Source: Gammaproteobacteria bacterium
GTDB taxonomy: Bacteria > Pseudomonadota > Gammaproteobacteria > Steroidobacterales > Woeseiaceae
DNA: 46,248 bases
NCBI GenBank assembly: GCA_009937525.1
Contig: JAACFE010000010.1
Span: forward strand, 1 to 46,248
Direction of reading: 5' to 3'
Position numbers and translations under genes: made by a program. The notes below the pieces were generated by a model that saw only the letters and a list, made by a program, of their open reading frames with translations, was not told the origin of the DNA and did not search any database. This document shows positions 1 through 7,123 of this stretch, piece after piece. Within the stretch, counting starts at the first letter, position 1, and each line of letters begins with the position of its first letter.

Positions 1-2
1 GC

Positions 3-788
3 CTGTCGCCCGATGAGTTCGGGCTGGCCACCGCAAGGGCGCTCGAGGAAAAAATCCTGGAGATCGGCGCCGACAAGGTGGCCGCCTTCATCGGCGAGCC
101 CGTGCAGGGGGCCGGCGGCGTCATCATTCCGCCCGACACCTACTGGCCCGAGATCCAGCGCATCTGCGACGAGTACGGCATCCTGTTGATCTCGGACGAG
201 GTGATCACCGGGTTCGGGCGTCTCGGCGCATGGTTTGGCGCCGACTATTTCGGCACGCGGCCGGATTTCATGCCGTTCGCCAAGGGTGTGACGTCGGGCT
301 ATCTGCCGCTTGGCGGCGTCCTCGTCAGCGATCGCGTTGCAGATGTGATGATCGAAAAAGGCGGAGAGTTCTTCCACGGCTATACGTACTCGGGTCATCC
401 GGCGGCCTGCGCCGTCGCGATCGCGAACATTCGCCTGATCCAGGAGCAGGGGCTGGTCGCACGGGTGAGGGACGATATCGGCCCATACCTCCAGGAGCGC
501 TGGCACAGGCTCGGCGAGCACCGACTTGTCGGCGAGACGCGCATGGTGGGACTGATGGGTGCGCTGGAACTCGTCGCGAACAGGGATACGCTCGAGCGCT
601 TCCCGGAGAAGCGCGGCGCCGGAACGATCTGCCGTGACATCTTCGTCGAGAACGGTCTCGTGCTCCGTGCAGTGGGCGACACCATGGTCTGCGCGCCGCC
701 GCTGGTGCTCAGGCGTGAGGAGGCCGACGAACTCCTGGACAAGGCGTGGACCTGCCTGGACCTGACCGCGAAGGCGCTCGGGGCCTGA
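3..788 (+). CDS. Class-III (omega) aminotransferase, C-terminal part
   Basis: This gene is cut by the left edge of the window; the frame is open from base 3. About 261 residues of the C-terminal half remain. Visible fold-type-I class-III features are the cofactor-binding ISDEVITGFGR segment, where the Asp contacts the PLP ring nitrogen, and FAKGVTSGYLPLGG, whose Lys (codon at 282-284) is the expected Schiff-base residue. The segment GYTYSGHPAACA is also typical of omega-amino acid:pyruvate and putrescine:pyruvate transaminases. The next gene, 21 bases downstream on the same strand, is an agmatinase-family enzyme. A role in putrescine or another diamine's transamination (SpuC-like) is therefore a reasonable inference. 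Substrate specificity cannot be read from the sequence, and a beta-alanine or GABA transaminase is also possible. Confidence 0.85.
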   Translation: MSPDEFGLATARALEEKILEIGADKVAAFIGEPVQGAGGVIIPPDTYWPEIQRICDEYGILLISDEVITGFGRLGAWFGADYFGTRPDFMPFAKGVTSGYLPLGGVLVSDRVADVMIEKGGEFFHGYTYSGHPAACAVAIANIRLIQEQGLVARVRDDIGPYLQERWHRLGEHRLVGETRMVGLMGALELVANRDTLERFPEKRGAGTICRDIFVENGLVLRAVGDTMVCAPPLVLRREEADELLDKAWTCLDLTAKALGA

Positions 789-809
789 GTATCCGCGGGG
801 GGTACCTGT

Positions 810-1760
810 TTGAACAAGAAGATCACCGATCACGCGATCGTACGTGAAGACCTGTACGGCACGAAGCCGGAACCCACCTACGGCGGTGCGCTGTCGTTCA
901 TGCGACGCAAGTACACAAAGGACATGACCGGCGTCGATGTCGCGGTAATCGGCATACCGCTCGATACGGCGACGACCAACCGCCCGGGTGCGAGATTCGG
1001 GCCCAGGGCGATTCGTGCCGCATCGTCGATCATGGCCTGGGAAAAGCCCTACGGCATGGAGTTCGATCCCTTCGACAGACTCGCAGTCGTGGACGCCGGT
1101 GACTGCTTCTTCGATCACGGGCGGCCGGAGAGTTCGCCGGAAGAGATCGAGAAGCATGCATTCGGCATCATCGACCAGGGACCGGCGCTGCTATCGCTGG
1201 GCGGCGATCATTTCGTGTCATACCCGTTGATACGTGCCCATCAGCGCAAGCATGGTGGGGCGCTGTCGCTGCTCCATTTCGACGCGCACAGCGACACCTG
1301 GGCCGATGATAACGATCGCATCGACCACGGCACGATGTTCTGGTGGGCAGCGAAGAAAGGCCTGGTCGACCCGGCCACCTCGGTACAGATCGGCATCCGC
1401 ACGACGAACCCGGATACGCTGGGCTTCAATGTCATCGACGCACCAGAGGTGCACGCATCGGGCGTCGAAGCCGTCATCGCCAGGGCGCGCGAAATCCTCG
1501 GCGACAGGCCGGTCTACCTGACCTTCGATATCGACTGCCTGGATCCCAGCTGTGCGCCGGGGACCGGCACGCCCGTGTGCGGTGGTCTCACCTCACACCA
1601 GGCGATGGCCGTCCTCAGGGGGCTCGCCGGCATCAACGTCGTTGGAATGGATGTCGTGGAGGTGGCACCCGCCTACGATGTCGGCGAAATTACGGCGCTG
1701 GCCGGAGCGCACCTGGCCATGGAGATGCTGTACCTGTATGCCTGCCGCCCCGGTAAATGA
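810..1760 (+). CDS. speB: Agmatinase-family ureohydrolase
   Basis: A 316-residue enzyme of the arginase/agmatinase family, which hydrolyses a guanidino group to urea and an amine using two Mn ions. The metal ligands are all present: His134 (GGDHF), Asp158/His160/Asp162 (HFDAHSDTW) and Asp240/Asp242 (TFDIDCLDP). The length fits the family (about 300-320). The start is a TTG preceded by a G-rich Shine-Dalgarno-like stretch at about 796-802; no ATG lies close enough to keep the conserved N-terminus. It follows the aminotransferase with a 21-base gap, so the two probably form an operon turning agmatine into putrescine and then 4-aminobutanal. Guanidinobutyrase or guanidinopropionase activity cannot be excluded, because these share the motifs. 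Confidence 0.88.
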   Translation: MNKKITDHAIVREDLYGTKPEPTYGGALSFMRRKYTKDMTGVDVAVIGIPLDTATTNRPGARFGPRAIRAASSIMAWEKPYGMEFDPFDRLAVVDAGDCFFDHGRPESSPEEIEKHAFGIIDQGPALLSLGGDHFVSYPLIRAHQRKHGGALSLLHFDAHSDTWADDNDRIDHGTMFWWAAKKGLVDPATSVQIGIRTTNPDTLGFNVIDAPEVHASGVEAVIARAREILGDRPVYLTFDIDCLDPSCAPGTGTPVCGGLTSHQAMAVLRGLAGINVVGMDVVEVAPAYDVGEITALAGAHLAMEMLYLYACRPGK

Positions 1761-1774
1761 CGGCGCGGCACGAT

Positions 1775-2113
1775 TCAGGCAATGACCTTCTTGATGCTGG
1801 TCTCGTAGTCCGATTTCGGCCGCACGCCGACGATGGTATCCACGACCTGGCCCTTGTCGAAAAGCATCACCGTCGGGATGGAGCGAATGCCGAATTGCAT
1901 CGTAACCTGCTGGTTCGAGTCGACGTCCACTTTTGCGACCTTCACCCGGCCGTCATACTCCTGCGACAGCGTCTCGATGACGGGACCGAGGACGCGGCAG
2001 GGGCCGCACCATTCAGCCCAGAAGTCGACGAGCACCGGCGTGTCCGACTGCAGAACCTGGTCCGCGAAGTCTTTGTCCGTGACCGCTACCGGCTGCGTTG
2101 CTGCTTCGTTCAT
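1775..2113 (-). CDS. trxA: Thioredoxin
   Basis: A 112-residue cytosolic thioredoxin that reduces protein disulfides with electrons from thioredoxin reductase. The active site is WCGPC (Cys36, Cys39), preceded by the buried Asp of LVDFWAEW, and the cis-proline loop is SIPTVM. The ATG at 2113 is chosen because GGAGA sits about 8 bases upstream and the product then has the normal thioredoxin length. A longer frame from 2170 would add 19 unconserved residues. The stop is 14 bases from the agmatinase stop in a convergent arrangement, and the start faces the divergent xdhC across 128 bases, which must hold both promoters. Confidence 0.96.
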   Translation of the reverse strand: MNEAATQPVAVTDKDFADQVLQSDTPVLVDFWAEWCGPCRVLGPVIETLSQEYDGRVKVAKVDVDSNQQVTMQFGIRSIPTVMLFDKGQVVDTIVGVRPKSDYETSIKKVIA

Positions 2114-2241
2114 AATGTGTGTCTCCGATAAGTCGGTCCTGAGACTTGGGACCGCTGTAGACGGTTTCAAGCGTTAGATCCCGTAAAGGCTGCCACTGCT
2201 CAGATGAATTCGCTATACGGATATTCCCGGGGACCACGGTC

Positions 2242-3285
2242 ATGAATGCGCCGGGCCTGATCCACTTTTTCGAGGAACGACGCGGTCGCGGCGCACCGCT
2301 GGTGCTGGTCAGCATCTTCGAAACCAGCGGCTCGACGTATAGCAAGGCCGGTACCCACATGCTGATCGACGACGAGGGCGATTTTCAGGGCATGCTCTCG
2401 GGGGGCTGTCTCGAGGGCGATCTCGCGCTGCGTGCCAGCAAGGTGATCGAGTCCGGCACGCCGCAGGCCGTCACCTACGATCTCGCCCAGGACGACGAAC
2501 TCTGGGGCCTCGGCGTCGGCTGCGATGGCGTGATGCAGGTCTTCCTTCAGGCATTGACGGCCGCGAACGGCTACGAGCCCTTCCAGGCTATTGCCACAGC
2601 CATGCGCGGAGACAGGCCGGCGCAACTCGCGATCGTGATCGAGTCCGGACACCCGGACGTGCCGCCCGGCGCAGCGGCCATCGGCGAGGGGGATCGCGTC
2701 CGCGGTCTCGGACTCGCGGACGGGCCGGCCGCGCGTCTCCTGCAGGATGTCGAGCGCGCCGCTTACCGGCAAGTGGTGCTGGATGACCGGCGGATCGGCG
2801 TGTTGACGGCCAAAGTACAGGCGCCGCCGCGCTTGCTGGTGCTGGGTGCGGGACCCGATGCAGAGCCCGTGGTGCGATTCGCCTCGGAGCTAAACTGGCG
2901 TTGCACGGTCGTCGATCATCGTGACGCCTATGTCGGGAGCGGCAGCTTCGCTGGCGCGGAAAAGGTGCTCTGCCTGCCTGCAGGGAAGCTCGCGGAGACC
3001 CTGGACCTGTCGCAATATCAGGCGGCTGTCGTCATGAGCCACCATCTCGCGAGCGATCGCTCCTATCTTGAGCAGCTTGCGGCGACGGACATGCGCTACG
3101 TCGGCCTGCTGGGTCCTGCAGCCAGGCGCGACCGGCTGCTGTCGGAGCTGGGTGAGAGCGGGCGCCGTATCGCCACACGCCTGCACGGCCCGGCCGGCAT
3201 CGACATCGGTGGGCGCGGTCCCGCGGCGATCGCCTTATCGATCATTGCGGAAGTGCAGGGCGTGCTGCAGGGGCGTATCGACTGA
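2242..3285 (+). CDS. xdhC: XdhC/CoxI-family molybdenum cofactor insertion protein
   Basis: A 347-residue XdhC-family protein. Family members bind molybdenum cofactor, help sulfurate it and hand it to xanthine dehydrogenase-type hydroxylases. The N-terminal XdhC domain shows ETSGSTYSKAGTHML and MLSGGCLEGDL (about residues 28-65). A C-terminal Rossmann domain starts at LVLGAGPDAEPV (about 195) and ends with GLLGPAARRDRL and IDIGGRGPAAIALSI. Length fits the family. No molybdenum hydroxylase gene is adjacent, which is unusual for xdhC; its substrate enzyme must be encoded elsewhere. moaCDE and a mocA-like gene lie about 18 kb downstream. Its stop codon directly abuts the stop of the convergent TetR gene. 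Confidence 0.9.
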   Translation: MNAPGLIHFFEERRGRGAPLVLVSIFETSGSTYSKAGTHMLIDDEGDFQGMLSGGCLEGDLALRASKVIESGTPQAVTYDLAQDDELWGLGVGCDGVMQVFLQALTAANGYEPFQAIATAMRGDRPAQLAIVIESGHPDVPPGAAAIGEGDRVRGLGLADGPAARLLQDVERAAYRQVVLDDRRIGVLTAKVQAPPRLLVLGAGPDAEPVVRFASELNWRCTVVDHRDAYVGSGSFAGAEKVLCLPAGKLAETLDLSQYQAAVVMSHHLASDRSYLEQLAATDMRYVGLLGPAARRDRLLSELGESGRRIATRLHGPAGIDIGGRGPAAIALSIIAEVQGVLQGRID

Positions 3286-3290
3286 TCAGT
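3281..3290. other. Perfect palindrome spanning two convergent stop codons
   Basis: ACTGATCAGT is a perfect 10-bp palindrome that contains the TGA stop of xdhC (3283-3285) and the TGA stop of the tetR gene on the other strand (3286-3288) with no base between them. It is too short, and lacks a loop, to be a classical terminator. Confidence 0.5.
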
Positions 3291-3951
3291 GCCGGGTATT
3301 TCCGTTGCCCGGCAGGAAGCAGCGAATAATCATGTCGGCAAGCTCATCGAGAGCATGTTCCGAGTCGAGATCGATATTGCTCGTACCCTTGATTTCCTCG
3401 GACAGTGCGAGCAGCCCTCCGGCGGATACCCGGATCATGTTGAACAGGAGCGCCGGATCCCCCGGCGGCGCGATGCCGAGTTCCTGCAGCTGTCGCAGGG
3501 ATCTGACAACGATTTCGAACAGCGGCCGCAGGTGATTGTCGACCAGCCAGTCGAGCCGTGCGGACGGGTGACTGGACTCCTGCAGAATGAACTTGTGCAG
3601 CGCCGGCTGGCGGTGCGCATAGCGCACATAGGTGCGTATGAACATCTCGGCGCGAGCCCTGTGCTGGTCCTCCGGAACGTCCGACGTGGCCTTGACCAGG
3701 GCAATGTTGAATTCGCGAAAGATCCGGTCGGCGGCCGCCCGCCACAACTGATCCTTGTTCTTGAAATGGTAGGTAATGAGAGGGTGGTGCACGCCTGCCC
3801 GGTCGGCAATGTCGCGCGTGGACGTGCCTTTGAAGCCGTTCTCCGAGAAAGCTTCGATCGCCGCATCGAGCAGCTTCTGCTGCGTCACGATGCTGCGTTG
3901 TTGTTGTCTTCTTGCAGGCCGTTGATTGCCTGTTGCCGCTTTATCAGACAC
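3286..3951 (-). CDS. TetR/AcrR-family transcriptional regulator
   Basis: A 221-residue one-component repressor. The N-terminal helix-turn-helix domain covers about residues 22-70 (LLDAAIEAFSENGFKGTSTRDIADRAG, read as two adjoining stretches, followed by HHPLITYHFKNKDQLW), a very typical TetR_N pattern. The C-terminal ligand-binding part is helical and matches no specific subfamily I can name. The start is GTG at 3951; the upstream bases are G-rich but give no clear Shine-Dalgarno, so the start is uncertain by a few codons. It lies 103 bases downstream of the receiver-TonB gene on the same strand and converges with xdhC. Its target is unknown. The palindrome in the receiver-TonB promoter (6956-6975) is one candidate operator. 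Confidence 0.9.
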   Translation of the reverse strand: MSDKAATGNQRPARRQQQRSIVTQQKLLDAAIEAFSENGFKGTSTRDIADRAGVHHPLITYHFKNKDQLWRAAADRIFREFNIALVKATSDVPEDQHRARAEMFIRTYVRYAHRQPALHKFILQESSHPSARLDWLVDNHLRPLFEIVVRSLRQLQELGIAPPGDPALLFNMIRVSAGGLLALSEEIKGTSNIDLDSEHALDELADMIIRCFLPGNGNTRH

Positions 3952-4054
3952 GACAGGGCGCCCCGTTTTTTTTTGTGCTCCGGGCGTAGACTAGCGGTAA
4001 AGCGCGAATTGGTCCAGAAAGGACAGTTTTTCTGCCGGCTCGGGCGAGCCTGGG

Positions 4055-6874
4055 CTACTCCATTGCGAACATCATGCGCACGCCGGCACGCTTCTCGACG
4101 ACCTGTCCATCCTCGACAACGGGCTCGAACTCCCACTTTGCGACAGCCTTGGTGGCGGCATCGACGAACGTGTCGCCCGGCTCCGATGCTGTTACCTCGA
4201 CGTCAACGACGCTGCCATCAGCCGTCACGGTGAACACGACATCGACCCAACCCGAAATACTGCGCCGTTCTGCGGATCGCGGATAACGGGGGGCCACGTA
4301 CTTCGTGCGCTTGAGCGTGCTGGCGGCAACGGGCACCTGCTGGCGTACCGGCGGCGGTTCCGCCGCTGCCGGTTGAGCCGGCTCGGCCGCAGCTTCTGTC
4401 GTACCGTCCTCGGGTAGGGCCGCAGCCTCTTCGGCGACGGGCTGGGCGGCGTCATCGGTATTCACGTCGCCGGTCGTGGCCCCGTCGGCAGCTGTCGCGG
4501 ATGCCGTGGCGGCGGCTGCGGCTGCGGCTGCCGCTGCGGCATCCGCGGCACGCTGCCGTTCGGCTTCACGTTCGGCTGCCTGGCGCTCTTCCTCGGCTCG
4601 CTTCTCGGCTGCGCGCCGTTCCTCCGCGGCGCGACGCTCGCGCTCCGCGCGCAGGCGATCCTGTTCCACACGCTGGCGAGCTTCAGCCAGCGCCTTGGTC
4701 GATGCGGCAAGTTCCGCGCTCTGCGGGTCCAGCTGGCGCGCTTCGGCGAGCAGGGCTTCGGCCGTGCTGAACCGGCCGCCATCGATTTCTTCGCGCGCCT
4801 GCAACACGATCTTGCTCGCAACGACGGTCAGACCGGTCTGGGCGGCGGCGTTGCCGGGGTCGTTGCTCAGCGCGAGCTGGTAGTAATAACGTGCATTGTC
4901 ATTCGCCGGCGAGGTCAGAGCGCCTTCCTCGAGCCTCTGGCCTGCCAGAGCCAGTACCTCGTCGACACGGCGCGCGCTGCGCGCGCTGAGTAATTCTTCC
5001 TCGACGACATCGATCTCACCGTCGTCGGCGACACCGAGTGCACGCGCATCGGCGATAGCCGACGACGCATCCTCGAGGCGGTCTTCGCGAATGGCCGTTC
5101 TTGCAGAGTCGATGTAATCGCGGAACCGCGTCTGTGATACCTGGGCTGTCAGGAAGTGCAGCCTGGGATGTTCGGGATTCGCGCCCCTGACGCGTTCCAG
5201 GGCGGCGACTGCATCAACGGGCCGGCGTTCGAGCAATGCTATCTCCGCCGAGCCGAGCGCCTCGTCGAGCGTCGCGTTGAGTTCTGCTGCCGCATAAGCA
5301 TTGTCCGGTGCGGCGTTGACTGCGGCAATGTAGAGCTCGATCGCGTTGTTGCCCGGCGGATTGAATATCTGACCCGCATCTCGCGCCAGCCGGGCTTCCT
5401 CGAGCAGTTCATCGACGTCGACGGATGACTGGTCGGAAGAGCCACCGAAATCGGGTGTGCCCTCGCTGACGGAGGTCGTCGCCGACTGTCGTGGGTCGCT
5501 GACCCCGGCTTCGTCGGATCCACCGAATACCCAGAAGCCGATCGCGATGACGGCAACGGCCGCAGCCGCCCCGATGCCGAGCAACTTCGGATTGAATGAT
5601 AACGATGACGTATCGCCATCGTCGGCCGACGGAACGGGCGCCGGAGTCTCATTCCGCGGTTGCCTGTCCTTCTTCCCGCCCGATATCGACTTGGTCACTG
5701 TCGAGACGATGCCCGTCATCGTCTCCGTGAAACTCGAATCGTCACCGAACGCGTCGTCGAGGCCGCCGCCGCTTCCCGCGAGCGAGTCGCTCCTGGTGGC
5801 CGTCACCGACGGTGCTGCCTTGGATTTCTTCTCCGGAGCGGCTTTCGGTTTTGCCTCCGAAGGCCTGGCCTGTGTGGTTTTCTTCGGCTCGGGCCGGGCT
5901 TTGGATTTCTGAGGCGCTTGCGGCGGTGCCGCCTTGCCAGCCGTGACGAAGGCCGAGTCAGGCGCCTCGAGGTGATGCTTGACGGACGCCTCGACAGCGA
6001 GCCGCGCACGCCCCGGCGATACCGGCTTCAGCAGGAACCGGTAGACCTTGCCCCGGTTGATGAGGTCCATGAGCATTTCGCCGTCGTCTCGTCGACCCGC
6101 AACGATGGCAACGAGACGCTTGCACAGGTTGCGCAGGTGTTGTGTCAGCTTCTCGACGTTGTCGCCGACCATCGCCGCGTCGACGACCGCCACGCCGACC
6201 TCGTTCTTGCGGACGGCTTCTTCCGCCTGCTTGAGCGTATTGGCGTAATGCACGTTGTGCACGCCGCGCGTCGATTCCTTGATCGTCGTCAGGAATTCCT
6301 GGTCCTTGGTGATGACGAGCACGTCGACGGTCGCCCCTCCGACCGCAGTTGCGGAAATCTTCTTCGGATCAAGAGCGGGCAGCTGACCGGTCGCGTCGGT
6401 AATGATCGAGGAACCGTTCTCGGACGTCTCCATGATGATGTGTTCGGCAACGGGTTCGTCCGGGTTCGCGCGCGTATCGTTCGCGGACTCCGCGAGCGCG
6501 AACAGGCGGGACTGCTGGGTGGCATTGTCGATGAGCTGCCGCAGGTGGGCCGGATCCACGCCGCCACGGATGACCTGGAAGACTTCTCTCTCGCCGACGA
6601 GCGCTTCGCTGCTGTCACCGGCAAGCAGGATACCAATGGTCTCTGGAGAACGTTTCTTGGCTTCACGCAGTGCCTCGGCACCGCTCATGCCCGGCAATTT
6701 TTGTGCCGAGACGATGACGTGAATCGGGGTCTCACCGAGAGTTGTGAGCGCTTCCGAGCCCGACGTGGCGCAATGGACCGTATAGCGATCGTCGAAGCCC
6801 GAACTGAACTTGTCCAGGGTGCTCTGATCGCTATGCAGCAACAAAACCTGTGTTTTGTATTGGTTCAAAGACAC
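4055..6874 (-). CDS. Two receiver-like domains + membrane helix + helical repeats + TonB C-terminal domain
   Basis: A 939-residue protein with an uncommon architecture. Residues about 8-118 form a receiver-like domain lacking the phospho-acceptor Asp (Ala57 in IVSAQKLPGM) and the conserved Lys (Gly104). Residues about 183-300 form a second receiver with candidate acceptor Asp232 (VAVVDAAM) and the Lys-Pro pair at 283-284 (FLLKPVSP). A Pro/Lys/Ala-rich linker leads to one transmembrane helix at about 432-450. Next comes a TPR-like helical region (about 485-730), a charged Arg/Glu/Ala coiled coil (730-778), a run of at least ten Ala (779-789) and an Ala/Pro/Glu spacer. A TonB C-terminal domain ends the protein (about 852-939: YPRSAERR, GWVDVVFTV, KWEFEPV). 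By topology the receivers should be cytoplasmic and the TonB domain periplasmic. The GTG start has GGAGGA 8-13 bases upstream. No exbB/exbD or TonB-dependent receptor lies nearby. The domains are clear; the function is unknown. Confidence 0.9.
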   Translation of the reverse strand: MSLNQYKTQVLLLHSDQSTLDKFSSGFDDRYTVHCATSGSEALTTLGETPIHVIVSAQKLPGMSGAEALREAKKRSPETIGILLAGDSSEALVGEREVFQVIRGGVDPAHLRQLIDNATQQSRLFALAESANDTRANPDEPVAEHIIMETSENGSSIITDATGQLPALDPKKISATAVGGATVDVLVITKDQEFLTTIKESTRGVHNVHYANTLKQAEEAVRKNEVGVAVVDAAMVGDNVEKLTQHLRNLCKRLVAIVAGRRDDGEMLMDLINRGKVYRFLLKPVSPGRARLAVEASVKHHLEAPDSAFVTAGKAAPPQAPQKSKARPEPKKTTQARPSEAKPKAAPEKKSKAAPSVTATRSDSLAGSGGGLDDAFGDDSSFTETMTGIVSTVTKSISGGKKDRQPRNETPAPVPSADDGDTSSLSFNPKLLGIGAAAAVAVIAIGFWVFGGSDEAGVSDPRQSATTSVSEGTPDFGGSSDQSSVDVDELLEEARLARDAGQIFNPPGNNAIELYIAAVNAAPDNAYAAAELNATLDEALGSAEIALLERRPVDAVAALERVRGANPEHPRLHFLTAQVSQTRFRDYIDSARTAIREDRLEDASSAIADARALGVADDGEIDVVEEELLSARSARRVDEVLALAGQRLEEGALTSPANDNARYYYQLALSNDPGNAAAQTGLTVVASKIVLQAREEIDGGRFSTAEALLAEARQLDPQSAELAASTKALAEARQRVEQDRLRAERERRAAEERRAAEKRAEEERQAAEREAERQRAADAAAAAAAAAAATASATAADGATTGDVNTDDAAQPVAEEAAALPEDGTTEAAAEPAQPAAAEPPPVRQQVPVAASTLKRTKYVAPRYPRSAERRSISGWVDVVFTVTADGSVVDVEVTASEPGDTFVDAATKAVAKWEFEPVVEDGQVVEKRAGVRMMFAME

Positions 6875-6930
6875 CGACGTCCTCCATTAGGCCTTATGTC
6901 TAATCGCGCGCGTGCTCCTTGCGTGATCGG

Positions 6931-7025
6931 AGTATATCCCCGGGCTTACGGTTAAATGTCGCCGCGCGCCGACATATTCCTTAATCTGTGACGCACCGCA
7001 CAGTGGAAGTGCAGGGCGCGTCACA
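6931..7025 (-). promoter_or_regulatory. Putative promoter/operator region of the receiver-TonB gene
   Basis: On the minus strand a -10-like TATACT lies at 6936-6931, about 57 bases before the GTG start. Just upstream is a near-perfect 20-bp palindrome at 6956-6975 (arms ATGTCG and CGACAT, 9 of 10 pairs matched), placed where a -35 element would be. Further upstream are two CRP-like sites: TGTGA-N6-GCACA at 6987-7002 and the weaker TGCAG-N6-TCACA at 7010-7025. The rest of the 248-base gap (6875-7122) holds only the Shine-Dalgarno and the REP sequences listed separately. The palindrome is seen directly; calling it an operator, and the others CRP sites, is inference. Confidence 0.45.
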
Positions 7026-7080
7026 GTTGGGTTTCGCCGGGTCCCGATGGTTTCAGAGGACATGAATCGCGGGCCGTCGA

Positions 7081-7123
7081 GAGGAGCGGTTGTCGACCGT
7101 AGGAGCGGTTCTCGAGCCGCGAT
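7081..7123 (+). repeat. REP-type palindromic repeat at the end of thrS
   Basis: GTAGGAGCGGTTCTCGAG followed by CCGCGAT (7099-7123) matches the REP core seen again at 40492-40545 and, diverged, at 45541-45615. A partial copy (GAGGAGCGGTTGTCGAC) lies directly before it at 7081-7097, so the element looks like a tandem pair. Its end overlaps the first base of the thrS stop codon, and it may stabilise or terminate the thrS transcript. No REP-associated transposase gene is in the window. Confidence 0.7.

Noticed and set aside
3956-3974. GGGCGCCC followed by nine T, resembling a terminator on the plus strand
   Set aside because: The palindrome has no room for a loop and no gene is transcribed into it from the left; on the minus strand it lies at the tetR start, with the tract as A.
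5660-6955. A 431-codon frame antisense to the receiver-TonB gene
   Set aside because: Composition is Arg-rich with no motif; it is a shadow of the minus-strand gene.
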